Assembly: GCF_947179515.1 (NCBI RefSeq)
Contig: NC_067473.1
Location: 106,030,782-106,094,781 of the forward strand
DNA length: 64,000 bases
Reading direction: 5' to 3'
Source: Apodemus sylvaticus
Taxonomy: Eukaryota; Chordata; Mammalia; Rodentia; Muridae
The notes below the pieces were generated by a model. That model did not search any database, was not told the DNA's origin, and saw nothing but the letters and a program-made list of their open reading frames with translations. Below are positions 13,336-25,045 of the stretch, in pieces. The translations under genes and the position numbers were made by a program. How positions within the stretch are numbered: position 1 is the stretch's first letter; each line of letters starts with the position of its first letter.

Positions 13336-13844
13336 TCTTCTTGAGGGAATGGAGGGGAAAGAGCATCGGGGATGGAGTAAGCCTTTGACTTACAAGATTA
13401 TTTAGAGTTACCATATAATAAAAAAAGTTTACTTATCTAAGTAAACTTCTCTGGTAATAATTATGAGATCAAAATTAATAGATTAGTAAGGGAAAAAATC
13501 CATTTCTTCATGCTTACCCTTTCCACTCAGGTATCATATTCTGTCCTAATAACCATGCAGATTCAGAACTCACTGTTTCTTTCTTTTTTTTTTTTTTTTT
13601 TTTGTTTCCTAAAGGATACCATGCTCATAATCATTACTGAGACTTAAAACATTCAATGAAGACAAACACAGAAACAAGTCCACATACAGAGGCTGGATAG
13701 AAAATAGGGATCATTTTTTAAAAGTCAAAATATTTATTTATACAGGTTGGTTATAATTATTTTTAATCTTTATTCCTTGTCTTCTCCCAAGTTATCTATT
13801 CTGTGGGAGTCTGCTGTTATGTTTTAGAACTAACAGAATGTTCT

Positions 13845-13935
13845 TAGGAATCTTTCATTCGTGAACATTAATTAAGTACCTGCTACACACCAGCAGCTTT
13901 CCTCAATGTGGAGGACACAGCCTTGAAGGAATTTT
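13845..13935. mobile_element. Possible L2 relic
   Basis: The stretch with ATTAAGTACCTGCTACACACCAG ... GTGGAGGACACAGCC resembles the mammal-wide L2-type sequence (tolerating about one change in four). Short and old; orientation not assigned. Confidence 0.35.
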
Positions 13936-15127
13936 CTTATGCCTTGAAGTGTTCAGTATAGCACTGAATTTAGGGTTTAGCAAATAGTGTAAACAGATAT
14001 CTGGGACATGGATCAACATGGGCAAGTTCAAAATAATGATATCTTTAAAAGCACATATACTTAAACAATGGATATTAATAGGAATATGGTGTCTATATCA
14101 GTTATATTTTCTTATTATTGTTAAAATGGGGGGGTCATTAAGGGTACTTAGAAAACAAAGGAAACATTTACCCTGAGGACATGGATTAAGTACTGTGCTG
14201 GATGAATCCCAGGATCTGGTTATATTTCTCTGATTAACAGCTAAGAATTTGCACACAACTAAGCAAATAGACTACAAAGTGCTTAGTCTATTTGCTGAGA
14301 AAAATCTCCTAAACAATATCATTAATTAATGAACCATGCTTAAGACAGTTGTAGATATCACCTAATGTTTAGCTTGTGAATAATGTTTGTCTCAAACATC
14401 ATCCTTTACTTTTTCAAGAAAATCCCACACAGTTATGAACTACAAAAGTCAAAACATAAGACTTAACATTTTTGTTGCCTATGTGTGGTAGAAGTTTTTT
14501 GACGTTCTGTACCTATTTTATTTTTTCTTATCTGTATACCTGTTCATTGAAGGTCAGAACCTACCTAATATGCTACAGAAAAGGAAAGTTGTTTAGATTA
14601 AAAATAAGTAGATTAAAACACCTAAACCCTTGTATTTCACTCATTAAATGTAGATGCAGATAATGTCCTTTCTTCATTCCAACGTCTAAAGCAGTAAAAT
14701 AAATATATTTGATTGTATGTTTAAATTTTAATCAGGGATCTCCCTTGAGAAGCCTGTACCCAAACCACATTTAACTATATGCTACGCTGTCGTTTTCTAC
14801 ATCATCTTCCTTGCTCTCTTCTTCCATCTCCACTTGCTCATGAATCTGTGTTAAAGATCATTTTAATTAGCCTGATTATTGCATCATAGTGACAAATTTT
14901 AAGATTAGTTTTATAACGTACATTAAAATGCTGTCTTTACCAAAGAAGTTATATCTGAAAATGAATTCCTTAAGCTATACATGAGGATATATTAGTTGAT
15001 ATTAGATCATCTACTTACTACCTCTGACACTCTCCTTTGAGATTCATTCTCAAATTACATTTTATGTTGTCAATATTGATAATAAATATTAAATACAACT
15101 AGATACTTTAAAAATTCATTCATATCA
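13936..15127. other. Unassigned AT-rich sequence
   Basis: About 1.2 kb with no named feature except the hairpin at 14262-14296. Confidence 0.5.
14262..14296. repeat. Perfect 13-bp inverted repeat (hairpin)
   Basis: AGCAAATAGACTA (14262-14274) is followed by a 9-nt loop and its exact complement TAGTCTATTTGCT (14284-14296). It lies in DNA that I cannot assign to a repeat family. No T-run follows directly, so it is not called as a terminator. Confidence 0.85.
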
Positions 15128-15402
15128 CCAACCAGGCAGCATATGCCAGCTGATATGAGGTCCCTGACTCAAATACAGCAGAGGACTGCCAGGTGTGGCC
15201 TCAGTGAGAGAAGATGTACCTAACCCTTGAGAGACTTGAGGCCCCAGAAAGTAGGGAGGTCTGGTAGGGTGGGAGGAGCGAGAGCATCCTCTTGGAAAGA
15301 GGGAAGGAGAAATAGGATAAGGAACTTTTGAAGGGTGGACTGGAAGGAGGATAATGACTGGATTGTAAAAAAAAGTTTTAATATAATAATAATAATAATA
15401 AC

Positions 15403-15434
<32 letters not shown>

Positions 15435-15435
15435 G
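15128..15435 (+). mobile_element. L1 3' UTR end with (AAT)n tail
   Basis: Sense rodent L1 3' UTR. Its landmarks are ACCAGGCAGCATATGCCAGC, GCAGAGGACTGCCAGG, CTAACCCTTGAGAGACTTGAGG and the GGGAGGTCTGG...GGGTGG purine-rich block. It ends in TGGATTGTAAAAAAAAG and a 50-bp (AAT)n tail (15382-15433). A very similar 3' UTR recurs at 33270-33590. It is 5'-truncated, carries no ORF2, and the tail has evolved into a trinucleotide microsatellite. Confidence 0.8.
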
Positions 15436-16149
15436 CTATATAAACTCAAAAATCTGCTGAGATGTCACATAACTCATTCTATTTTGCCCCACAAACTGCC
15501 TAATATTTAGGAAGTCCTTTTTTTCCCCACAGACATTTTAGATCCTCACCTATTTCAATGTAGAAAAGTCAGGCTCTATTCTCGCCTCCTGATTCCAGGC
15601 ACACATGGGGAATCCACATGATGTTCAAAGTGAAGGCAATCTTTTTGGCAGTATATACATATTACACTTGGCTCTGGGTTCCAGTCATTTGACAGTTTAC
15701 TGCATTACTTTCCTAATACCATTCACTACCAAGGAAAATAGTAGTTCATTGGTTCGTTGAAGTTTTCATAACATCAAGTGCAATAAAAAATAGCAAATAA
15801 ATGTCATTTTTGTTATTGCTCAATTTTAACACAAGATACTTAGTTTCATCACACTTGAGGTTTTTAATATTTGCTAAAAAGAGTATGTCTAAGGTATGAC
15901 CAAAGGAGAACAACCAGAAAAATTGTACATCAGAAAAATCCTATTACAATGTATTTCAGCCTAAATTAGAGCTGCAATGAGGAATACTTGAGGGATGAGA
16001 ACATTTTATAGAGCTTTCATCAAGGTGGATCTGCAGTGTCTTCTCACTCAGCACATTTCCTCCTAAACAACTCCAGATGAATAGTTGTCATTATTCATGA
16101 ATATGCTATGAGAAAATAATGTGTGCATTTTAAAAGCATTAATGGTTAT
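15436..16149. other. Unassigned sequence
   Basis: About 0.7 kb with no recognised feature. Confidence 0.5.
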
Positions 16150-16320
16150 TAAATGGGCAAGTAAGATGTCTGTGTAATTAAAAGCATTTGACACAAAATC
16201 CTGATGACCACAGTTTTACCCATTCTCAACTTGGTCCCATAGTGGAAGCTCAGATTGGATTATGAAATTGTCTTCTAACCACTACATGTGCACATTGTAC
16301 AAATATGACAATAATATATA
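16150..16320 (+). mobile_element. Old B3/B2-like SINE
   Basis: A diverged match to the tRNA-derived rodent SINE runs through ATGGGCAAGTAAGATGTCTG (position of the A-box region), CCTGATGACCACAG and the tail region TCTTCTAACCACTACATGTGCAC. It is followed by short AT-rich repeats. Heavily mutated, so the promoter boxes are lost. Confidence 0.5.
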
Positions 16321-16424
16321 CATACTGCTATTACTAATGCTACTACTACTAATAATAATAATTTAAAAATGAATACTTACCTATCAATATTAACTTTTTA
16401 CGTAAAGGCATTTATTGAAGGCAT

Positions 16425-16590
16425 TTATCTCTATGTTTATGTTTATCTTTATATGCTTATATTTATTTTTCATATTTACATTTTCATATTTATATTTCTA
16501 TTTTCATATTTACATTTATATTGTCATATCTATTTCTATATCTGTGTTTATATCTATTTAATGCATTTATATTTGTATTTATATAAACAC
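16425..16590. repeat. Degenerate AT-rich minisatellite
   Basis: About 165 bp of irregular TATTTA/TTTCATAT/TATATTTC units with a rough 6-bp and 12-bp periodicity. It produces an 81-codon open frame (16369-16614 plus) of Tyr, Leu, Ile and Phe that is only a by-product of the repeat. Confidence 0.75.
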
Positions 16591-16887
16591 CTGTTTTGTG
16601 TTCATACTCCTTGATTTGAACCTGATTTCAATGATTATGAACTGGAACTTTGAGAGTGAGACATTACATTGAATGGTGAAATTTTCTTAGAAAGAATCCC
16701 AGAACATATATCTGTTTTCCAAAAATTGCATATGATATGTGTAGCTTGTTGATTTTCAACATGGTGCGTGCTTAAAACATAAAAACATAAAAAGTAGCAA
16801 CAACAAAATATTAAGGGATTAAGTTCTCTTCTAAGTTTGTGGTATATGTTAAAATATTTAGTCCTTGAATAATCATACAAACCATGA

Positions 16888-16995
16888 CTATTTCAGGTTC
16901 TCAGTTCAATGATGAAGAAACTGCATTAAATTAGAGTAAGTTCCCTGTGCAAAGAGGTATTAACTGACCCACATCCAACTCATAAACCAGATGCT
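16888..16995 (+). mobile_element. MIR-like SINE relic
   Basis: The order GATGAAGAAACTGCATTAAA, then AGTTCCCTGTGCAAAG, then CCCACATCCAACTCATAAACCAGATGC follows the MIR core (GATGAGGAAACTGAGG ... AAGTTGCCCAAGGTCAC). Ancient and weakly conserved. Confidence 0.4.
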
Positions 16996-17684
16996 AGTGC
17001 ATATGAGAGTCTCAGAGAGTCCCAGGCCTGAGCCGCAAAGGACTTTCTAAGTTTAAATATTACTATTACCTGTTCAAACATAAAATTCAGAAACTTAATT
17101 GATTTTTAAACTCCATGAGTTCATACTGTTATTTTTGCCCTTTATATTGATAGCTGTTAATACTGTATCCTCACATCTGGTATAATAGGATAAACTTGAA
17201 GAAAAAAAATATGATGGTCAAAACAATGTACTTCATATAAAGTCATTTCCTAATGCCTAATGTGCTGGGTATACCATAATACATATGAGAAAACAACCAA
17301 GATCAAATATTTATTGAGAAGCAAATATATTAATAAGCTGTATGTAGTTGAAGGAACATGTTTACAAGTATTTTGATATCTCTTTCTCTAAGGATCTTGC
17401 TTTTATTCCCTTGGGTGGAGAGAGACTTGACGATTCATATAAAAATTAAAGAGTAATATAAGAAAGTAATTTGACATCTCAGAGCATGTGCATGTAAATA
17501 GTATCTTAGAGTAAATGAGATTGTCATTAGGTCATATACTGTGGATCATATGTGCATTAGCATTAGAAAAAGAGAACTGATCCTTTGTAGAATTTATGAG
17601 AATATATCAGAAAAATGAAGGTTTTCTTATTTAAGCTTTTTTGTTTGCTTTAATTTAACAAAAACAAACAACAGCTAGAGAATA
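16996..17684. other. Unassigned AT-rich sequence
   Basis: No named feature seen. Confidence 0.5.
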
Positions 17685-17968
17685 AATGGATTTTAGTCCA
17701 TCCCTCATAGAAGTCAGAGCAGGAACTCAAACATGAAAGAAAACTGCTATTGACTTGCTAAGCATGTCTTGCTCAATCTTCTTTTCTATAATACTCCAGC
17801 CCATCAGCCCAGAAGTAGCACCATATGCCATAACCTGGGCCCTCCCTTAGCAAGCATCCATGAAGGAAATGCTGTACAGGCATGCCCATAGGCTTTAATA
17901 GAGTAACTCTCTTCCAAAATCCCTCTAACTTATGTCAAGTTGACATAATGCTAGCCAGCACAGACAGA
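17685..17968 (-). mobile_element. LTR-like rodent repeat (antisense)
   Basis: Same family as 8690-9040. Landmarks are AGAAGTCAGAGCAGGAACTCAAACA, AACCTGGGCCCTCCCTTAGC, GAAATGCTGTACAGGCATGCC and the terminal CTTATGTCAAGTTGACATAATGCTAGCCAGCACA. The last block is the antisense of the element's 5' terminus and so fixes one end at about 17965. Confidence 0.6.
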
Positions 17969-17989
17969 GATGGAAATTGAGAGTTTCAT

Positions 17990-18400
17990 GAAATCAAACT
18001 ATTTGTCCTATTTTCATTTCCATGGTGCTACTATGAGATTTTCTGACAAAACAACATTATGGGACAAAAGGCTTCCCAACTTGTGAATTTAGATCACTGC
18101 CTTTCATTGCAAGAAAGTCAAAGTAAGATCTTGAAACAAATAGCATGCTAAAACCACAGTCAAAAGCAGAGAGAAACAAATGCTTTCATGTTTAGTGAAC
18201 CATGAGCTTTCTCATCTCTTATACAACCTAGGACACCAATCTAGAGAACTATGCTACCTATCTTCAGGCTGGATTTTCTAACATCTTTCTTGATAGAATA
18301 ATCCCTATAAACATGCCCATAGGCCAACGTGCTCTAGAGAATTTATCTAGAATTTCTCCCAGATAATTCTAGGCTCTGCCCAGTAAATAATACTTAATGG
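17990..18400 (-). mobile_element. LTR-like rodent repeat, second family (antisense)
   Basis: Landmarks are GACAAAACAACATTATGGGAC near the start, CCACAGTCAAAAGCAGAGAG in the middle, and CATGCCCATAGGCC ... CCAGATAATTCTAGGCTCTG towards the right end. It resembles a second rodent LTR-like group that often lies beside the first. It is separated from the previous copy by only about 20 bp. Confidence 0.45.
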
Positions 18401-19009
18401 AAAAATCCATGTACAGCTCTCAGAGTATTTTAATAAGGGTTTATTTGTTTTAACGAATATAGACTGAATTTAAAATGTTAGCTTAAAAAGCACTTAGGAA
18501 AAGGTTATATACACATTATCTTCAAATTTCTTGACACTTGAAACAACCTAAATAAAACATTTAAAGTTATTGACAAACATTAATTTTGGGGAAGAGTATT
18601 TGCTCTACAGAGTTGATGTAAGAGAGTGTTAGGAGCAAAGTAACTGGAGTACGGAAATATACCTGCTGTAGCTTTGTTCTGACTGCCTGGAAGGAAACAG
18701 TGCTTTCCATCTTCATAAAGGGCTGTTAAGGGATAAAGCAAAACAATAGGAAGCAAAAACCTTATGTGAGTTGAAATACTAAAATATTTACCATTGCTTC
18801 TAAACAGAAAAAAAAATAGGCTGCTTTCTATTTGAAAGAATCCAGAAATAGCACTTTGAAGAAACAATTTCTAACTTCTAAACTTGGAAGTAGGGAAAAG
18901 GCTGGCTATGGAAGAAGGACAAAACTGATGCCTAACTGGAGGATACTAAAGCCTGAAACATATCCCAGGTCAAGAAAGCAAAGCCAATATAGGATTTAGG
19001 CCTGAACCA
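18401..19009. other. Unassigned sequence
   Basis: About 0.6 kb with no named feature. A 95-codon minus-strand frame (18580-18867) has no recognisable motif. Confidence 0.5.
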
Positions 19010-19083
19010 GCATCATTCTGCTGAGAGATGAGTTACTCTGGGATTCACAAAAGTAGGGACCAGCACTTACAAGCTGTCCTCTG

Positions 19084-19122
<39 letters not shown>
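19010..19122 (+). mobile_element. B3-like SINE 3' part with (CA)n tail
   Basis: GAGTTACTCTGGGATTCACA, AGTAGGGACCAGC and ACAAGCTGTCCTCTGATA match the 3' half of B3-type SINEs and lead straight into (CA)n at 19085-19120. This is the usual tail composition of this SINE group. Confidence 0.55.
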
Positions 19123-19124
<2 letters not shown>

Positions 19125-20105
19125 AGATATTAAATATGTAAATAAATAAATAAATACTATTACAAATTAGTAAATGGAAAAAGGAGGTAAAAGACAAGGA
19201 TGAGATGAAACTGACATTTGCACATGTTCTTTAAACTGTGGATTGCAATGACCTGAAACCTTTTGTTTTTCACATAGGTTATAAATAAGTCTTTCTTTTT
19301 GTGTCACAGAACAAGCCAATTCCAAATTCTTGAGGCCTCATGATAAATTCAATTTATATAAAGCTGTGCATGTCACATTAATGGACTAAAAATTTATTTA
19401 AAGTTATTTTATACCCATAGGTAGGGAATCTAATTTTTAAGTGGATATTTGGTATAAATGTTCAACAAGGACCACACGAACAGCAAGAATGGATCACTTA
19501 GGTATATGTTGCATTAAGTGATGTTAAGGTTTGTTGTTTGTTTTTCAATTTAGCCTGCATTGAGAAAATAAGCACAAGACAAAGAGAATTAAAATAATGT
19601 AAGACTTAAGTAATGATATTGACACAACAAAATCATAGGAAAAAGTCACAGCAAAGATGACAGCACATGTTAGTGTTACTTTGAAAGACTGACAATATGT
19701 TGTGTTAAAAATATAAAAGAAAATTTAAAAAAAGAAATCTGTGAGAGGATTTGGGTGCAAACAAAACTGACCACCACAGTTCAAGAGCAACTGGTGCTGA
19801 TGGCCATGGTTCAGAATCTTCCAGTCCTGTCATCATCTGTAGAAAAAGTAAAAGGTTTCCAGTTTAGAATGTAGAGGGGCATGGTAAGAGATTATCTTTT
19901 GAAGCAATAGACATACTAGAAGCATTATTAATACAATAGACAGATATACATACAACAGTACAGAGTGGACTCTGACAAAAGTCCAAGTACAAACTACCAT
20001 TTAAACATTTATCAGAAGATAGAAGAGGTAATAACTTTGTTTTGTCTCAGATTACATTAATCCTATTTTTGAGTATTTTAAAAGACTAAAGAAAATATAG
20101 TTCAC
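19123..20105. other. Unassigned AT-rich sequence
   Basis: No named feature seen. Confidence 0.5.
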
Positions 20106-20208
20106 TCTCTCTCCTCTCTCACACATGTGTGAGTGCACACGCACATGCACATGCATATGCATACACACATACACACATATGCGCGCACACACAAAGACAC
20201 ACATATAG
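20106..20208. repeat. CT-rich then CA/CG-containing microsatellite
   Basis: A short CT tract runs into about 85 bp of alternating purine-pyrimidine (ACAC, GCAC, ATGCGCGCAC). The alternating pattern is of the sort that can adopt Z-DNA. Confidence 0.85.
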
Positions 20209-20784
20209 TTGTTATATTACCTAGAATGAACAAAATCAATCAAGTAAAGAAAAACATAAATCTACAAGTTTATTAGGCATGGTCATTTAGGAAAATAGAG
20301 ATTCAAGCTATCTTGAAGAACACTGCTATTTTACAAAATAGTGTCCAGTTATATATTTGAACCTACAATGAGTTTGGAATCTATGTCATTTGTTTCTTAA
20401 GGTGGTAAAGGTTATACAGCATTGTAAGAAGGCATAAGCCATCCCAGATTTTGGACAATGTATGGAAGCATGTCTACTCAACATGGGTTTGGCCTCCTTT
20501 AAAAGTCCGTTCATCTGAACAATCTGGAGATGTTTGCAGAACAGTGCAAAAGTAGCCTAGTGCTCTGTATGATAGATAACGATGAACTTCTAGCTCTGCT
20601 GAGCACCAAGAAACAGCTACTCTGTTTTATATTGTTTTTCATTATCAATACAAATTGTTTTTAAGTGGAATTCTATGATATATTCTTAGATAAATATCTT
20701 TCCAACTACAATCAAGTATTCTTGAAAGTGTGCAATCACAAATATATTTTTATTTATACATCTGTGTTGATTTATTTATATCAG
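20209..20784. other. Unassigned sequence
   Basis: No named feature seen. Confidence 0.5.
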
Positions 20785-21135
20785 TACCTTAGACAAATCT
20801 GGAAAGAGGGAATCTTAATTGAGGAAATAACCCCATAATATTGGCCTTTGGGCAAATCTATTGGAATGAAATATCAATTTGAGCGAGTGCAGCTCTTAGT
20901 GGGAGATGCCCACCATGGGCAAATAGCCATTGAGATCTAATCAAGATATGAGTCACACACCAGTAAGCAGTATTCCTCTATCAGCTTGAACCTCTAGTTG
21001 CCTGCCTTGAGTTCCTTCTCTGGCATCCCAAAAAGATGGACTATAACTTATATGTTGAAGTAAACCCTTTACTCCCCAAGTTACCATTTCTCATGTTGTT
21101 TTGTCACTGCAATAGAAACCCTAACTAATTCAGAA
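20785..21135 (+). mobile_element. LTR-like rodent repeat (sense)
   Basis: Sense copy of the family at 8690-9040 and 17685-17968. Landmarks are TAATTGAGGAAATA, AAGCAGTATTCCTC, TGCCTTGAGTTCCTTC, then AGTAAACCCTTTACTCCCCAAG and the 3' terminus CACTGCAATAGAAACCCTAACTAA. The AATAAA-like site at AAGTAAACCC sits about 60 bp before the 3' end, where an LTR polyadenylation signal is expected, but it is mutated. Confidence 0.6.
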
Positions 21136-21329
21136 TCTTTCCTAAACTTCAACAAGTTTCATCATATTGGCAAGTCCAAAAGTGACTTCATGTTCCCAGG
21201 CAGCAGAATCAAATCCGATTCTGCTTCTTCAGGTGTTTTGTGTTTGTTCTGTTAGTCAGTAAAAGATGTAAAGAGGGAAATTGCCATTATTTTATTATGT
21301 AAACTAAGGCACACAAATAGAAATGTATT

Positions 21330-21650
21330 GACTACATGAAGCTTGTCCACTCATCCATCACTTTGTTCCCGTACCACTCTAAATTCTGGGTCAGAGCCCA
21401 GGAGGGGACCTGACATCAAAAGCTGAATCAAGGACCCTGAATCAGGTGATCTGGATAAGGTCCAATCATCAATGATTGCTTCCTTCTTAACCCCTGTATC
21501 AAAATATGATTGGTTAATGCAACAGCCCATCCATTCCCCCTTGCTTTGAGTTATCATCCTATAAAAATGTAGTACAAACTCTGTATGGATAAGATCCTAG
21601 CTGGCCACCTCCCTGTGCGTGTAGAACATAAAACTTTCATTTTTAAGCTT
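21330..21650 (+). mobile_element. Putative LTR fragment with TATA box
   Basis: An isolated, moderately GC-rich block contains CAATCA/CCAATC boxes, a TATAAAA at 21560-21566 and a downstream ACATAAAA-type sequence. This is the layout of an LTR U3-R region on the plus strand. The family is not recognised, so this is an inference from promoter-like layout only. Confidence 0.35.
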
Positions 21651-22409
21651 TTGTCTATGATGTGCTTTTGTTTGTTGTTTTGTTTTTGGCCTCTACTGCA
21701 ACAGTACTTCACCCTTCAATTCAATTTTTAATCTCAACTCAATAATGTCTACATCCCTCCATTCTATGTTTCTAAAAGTTCTAGTAACGTAGACACTTGA
21801 TAGGATGACAAAATTCACAACATTTTGTACTTGTGGGTCACAGCTGGTTAAATGATATCTGATATCAATTGTGTCCACATTTTAATATGTTTAGTTAGTT
21901 ATGCTGGGAGGAAAAATCTCAAAAACACTTATTTTATAATAACCATTTTTGCTGTCTATTCTGTTGGCATTTTTGTTTAATTAAATTCATTACTTCGTAT
22001 AACTTAATCATGTGTTTAATAAAGAAACACACGCTATACACACAAACATTTAGAATTGACTCACTGTATAATGAGAACTACATATCTATCCTCAAGTACA
22101 GTGGAACTACTTTGTAATTAGAAAGTATTTGCAAACAATAAATAATATTTGGCATATAATATGATCCCTGAGCAAAACTATATTAAATCATATGTGTGAA
22201 CATGTCTAGAAAATTAGATTGTCTTAGTTAAAAAATGCTTTAATGCTTCTTCTGAAATCTGCTTTGTAAAGGTTAGGAGAAACTATTTCAATTGATTTTA
22301 ACCCATTGGATTGGAATTTTCTGCAATTATAATAAAAGTGCTTATTTCAACAGGAACCAGTTGGAGTAGTTATACTTTTAAGAAGTCCTACATATTCATA
22401 ACTAATATG
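21651..22409. other. Unassigned AT-rich sequence
   Basis: No named feature seen. Confidence 0.5.
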
Positions 22410-22618
22410 CAATACAAATCTTGTTTAAAAGAGTTATTTATTTTTATTTGTATGAGTACACAGTAACTGTCTTCAGACACACCCAAAAGAGGGCTTCAGA
22501 TCCCATTACAGATTGTTGTGAGCCACCATGTGGTTGGTGGGAATTGAAATAAGGACTTCTAGAAGAGCAGTCAGTGCTCTTAAACACTGAGCCATCTCTC
22601 TATCCCCACAATACAAAT
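22410..22618 (-). mobile_element. B2 SINE with target-site duplication
   Basis: Antisense B2 (tRNA-derived, Pol III), body about 22431-22608. It shows the AT-rich tail, AGTACACAGTAACTGTCTTCAGACAC, AGAGGGCTTCAGATCCCATTAC, GAGCCACCATGTGGTTG, then CAGTCAGTGCTCTTAAACACTGAGCCATCTCTC and CCCC. The direct repeat CAATACAAAT at 22410-22419 and 22609-22618 is a 10-bp target-site duplication. Confidence 0.93.
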
Positions 22619-22854
22619 TTTATTTCAAGTTTTCAACAAACTTTCCTTTCATTTTACTGATTTTAATATTGTATACCAATACCACATATAGTATGGAAGG
22701 GGCAAGCATGTAACTACTACTTTCTAAAATTTCTACCACATCTCAACCATAACCACTGGAATCGAAGCTTTCAGTGCATGGCCTTTGAATATTCCAACTT
22801 TTCTGCCTAAAACTCATGTTCATTTCAAAATACAACATGTGTGGTTCTGTGTTC

Positions 22855-23535
22855 AGTCTCTCTTTTTTAATTAGACATTTTATTTACATTACAAATGTTA
22901 TCGCCTTTCCTAGTTTCCCCTCAAAAAAAAAGGATCCTGTGCCCCCTCCCCCTGCTCACCAAATAACCCATTCCCTACTGCTTCTACTGGCATTCCCCTG
23001 CACTGGGGCATAGAGCCTTCACAGGACCAAGGGTTTCTCCTCTCATTGATATCCAACAAGACCATCCTCTGCTACATATATGGCTGGAGCAATGGGTCCT
23101 TCCATGTGTACTCTTTGGTTGGTTGTTTAGTCCCAGGGAAATATAGGAGTACTGTTTGGTTCATATTGTTGTTTGTCCTATGGGGCTACAAAACGTGTCT
23201 GTTCCTTGGATCCTTTCCCTAGCTCCTCCATTGGAGACCCTGTACTCAGTCCATTGGTTGGCTGTGAGCATCCACTTCTGTATTTGTCAGTCACTGGCAG
23301 AGCCACTCATGAGACAACAATATCAGGCTCCTGTCAGCAAGCCCTTGTTGGCATTCACAATAGTGTCTGGGTTTGGTAACTGTATATGGGATGGATCCCC
23401 AGGTGGGGCAATCTCTGGATAGTCTTTATATCAGTTTCTATATGTCTACCCATGGGTATTTTGATCCCCCTTCTAAGAAGGACCAAAGTATCTACACTTT
23501 TGTCTTCTTTCTTCATGAACTTCATGTTCAGTCTC
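22855..23535 (-). mobile_element. L1 (Lx-type) 3' UTR, antisense
   Basis: About 680 bp of antisense rodent L1 3' UTR. It begins with TTTATTTACATTACAAATGTTATC (the 3' terminus), followed by CCTTTCCTAGTTTCCCC, CATTCCCCTGCACTGGGGCATAGAGCCTTC, a long conserved central part, and near the end TACCCATGGGTATTTTGATCCCCCTTCTAAGAAGG and CTTCATGAACTTCATG. No ORF2 sequence is attached on the upstream side, where an unrelated block begins. Scattered changes and a short A-run at 22922-22931 mark it as inactive. Confidence 0.8.
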
Positions 23536-24420
23536 ACCACCAGGATGTGTGAACTCTACTCTGGTGACAGACAAAATACAGAACCTAGACTGCATTTCTC
23601 CCTAGACTGCCATCAGGTACTGGGCTTGAGGGAAGCACCAATACACAACTCAGGGAGTGAATAACTTGGGGAACCTAGCCTGGTGAAAAATGGCAGAGGC
23701 TAAGGCAGAAGAGTCAGTGGTTCCTTAACTCCTGAACATCCTCACTGCTGGAGACCAGGTAGAGTTGGGAAAGGACAGGGACTGTGGGTTTATGAGATTG
23801 AACTTGGTCTGGGATTCCAACACTCCTAGAAATACAGGTGATGCTGGAAATTGCAGGGAGTCAGGAATGGAGGGGGCCTAGAAGGGGCCTGGAGGGGGCC
23901 CATGGTCTGAGGAAGACAGACCCAGAGCTGGACGTGATTTCCAGAGCTAAGTAGTGATTTTCTGGGACTTCGAGGAGCCTTCTGCAGGAGACTTATGCAG
24001 AGGCTCTGTACTAATAAGGCTTCTCCCAATGCTGGTTCTTAATAAGAGAGACAGTCTTTACTTGTCTATATTGATCATTCACTGTTCATTGTGGAAAATT
24101 AGTGCATAACACTTCCTCAGGGTGGACCAGAGATTGAGTACATTTTGCAGGGAAAGTCCTGGAAGGAAAGCTTATTGGGTAAACCCACAGGGATCATCTA
24201 GATACCTCATTAGCATAAAGACTCCATATTCTGGGACATGTGAGCTCTGGTGACATTCTTTAAGTGTAAGTTTTAGTAACATGTTCCAGGCCAGTAATCT
24301 ATTCAGAAGTAGGTACCAGGATTTCTGAACCCTCTCAACCTTACCAAGTTTCCTGGTACGTTCGATTGTCCCAGAACTATGTTTCTAACAGTAGATTAAA
24401 CAGAGATCAAAAGTATGAAT
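23536..24420. other. GC-richer block of unknown origin
   Basis: About 0.9 kb that is clearly richer in G and C than its flanks. It has purine-rich GGGGCC repeats near 23865-23905 (three GGGGGCC/GGGGCC units). It abuts the antisense L1 3' UTR. It could be an L1 5' UTR, an ERV segment or a retrocopy, and I cannot decide. Open frames of 60-90 codons occur on both strands without motifs. Confidence 0.4.
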
Positions 24421-24829
24421 CCAACATTTTATCTAAGACTGCTGAATAATTCAATTTTTAACACCTCATAAAAATCAAAACACTGTGTTACACATATATA
24501 GAATGTAATGGAACAGAGCAAATATGCTCTAAGAGGGAGGAATGGGCTTTAAGAAAGAAAGCATATCAAAGCAAGACAAAGAGAGTAAAGCAAATATTAA
24601 ATGCTTCCTTTCACATCTGTAATTTAAGGCACAAGGTAGATATGAGTTTGAATGGATGTGGACAGCTTGGTCCCTAGCACCCTTCTAGTTTTAGTCCACA
24701 AAACCACTGTCTGTAGCTGCTTCTTCAAGATAACTAGCTTATTTCAGCAGACACATCCAAGACCCTGGAGTCTCTATGACTGCTTAAGCACTCCTTGCAA
24801 TGTTTTAGACCAGGATCTGGGACGTGCTT

Positions 24830-25045
24830 TTTCTCAGATGACCTTGAACTCAGAGATCTCCCAGTCTTAATCTTCTGGGATTCATAGCCAATCTGCCTCA
24901 AGATCTCCATTCCAAGATCCAGGTCAGAAACTTGAATTTCCCAGCCTCCGGATTATAATCACAGGTGAGCCTTCCAATTCTGGATTGTAGTTCATTCAAG
25001 ATCTAGTCAAGTTGACAACCAAGAATAGCCAGTACATATACTCTC
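24830..25045 (-). mobile_element. SINE/LTR-like fragment (antisense)
   Basis: GATGACCTTGAACTCAGAGATCTCCC ... CTGGGATTCAT resembles antisense B1/B4. GATCTAGTCAAGTTGACAACCAAGA at 24998-25022 resembles the terminus of an antisense LTR-like repeat. The mixture suggests two overlapping old insertions. Confidence 0.35.

Noticed and set aside
16369..16614. 81-codon hydrophobic frame, membrane-protein-like
   Set aside because: Translation of a degenerate AT-rich minisatellite; Tyr/Ile/Phe/Leu bias follows from base composition.
20106..20208. CRISPR-like or regulatory array
   Set aside because: Simple alternating CA/CG dinucleotides in a mammalian genome; no repeat-spacer pattern.
24652..24870. 72-codon plus-strand frame
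   Set aside because: Runs into a SINE/LTR-like antisense fragment and shows no motif.
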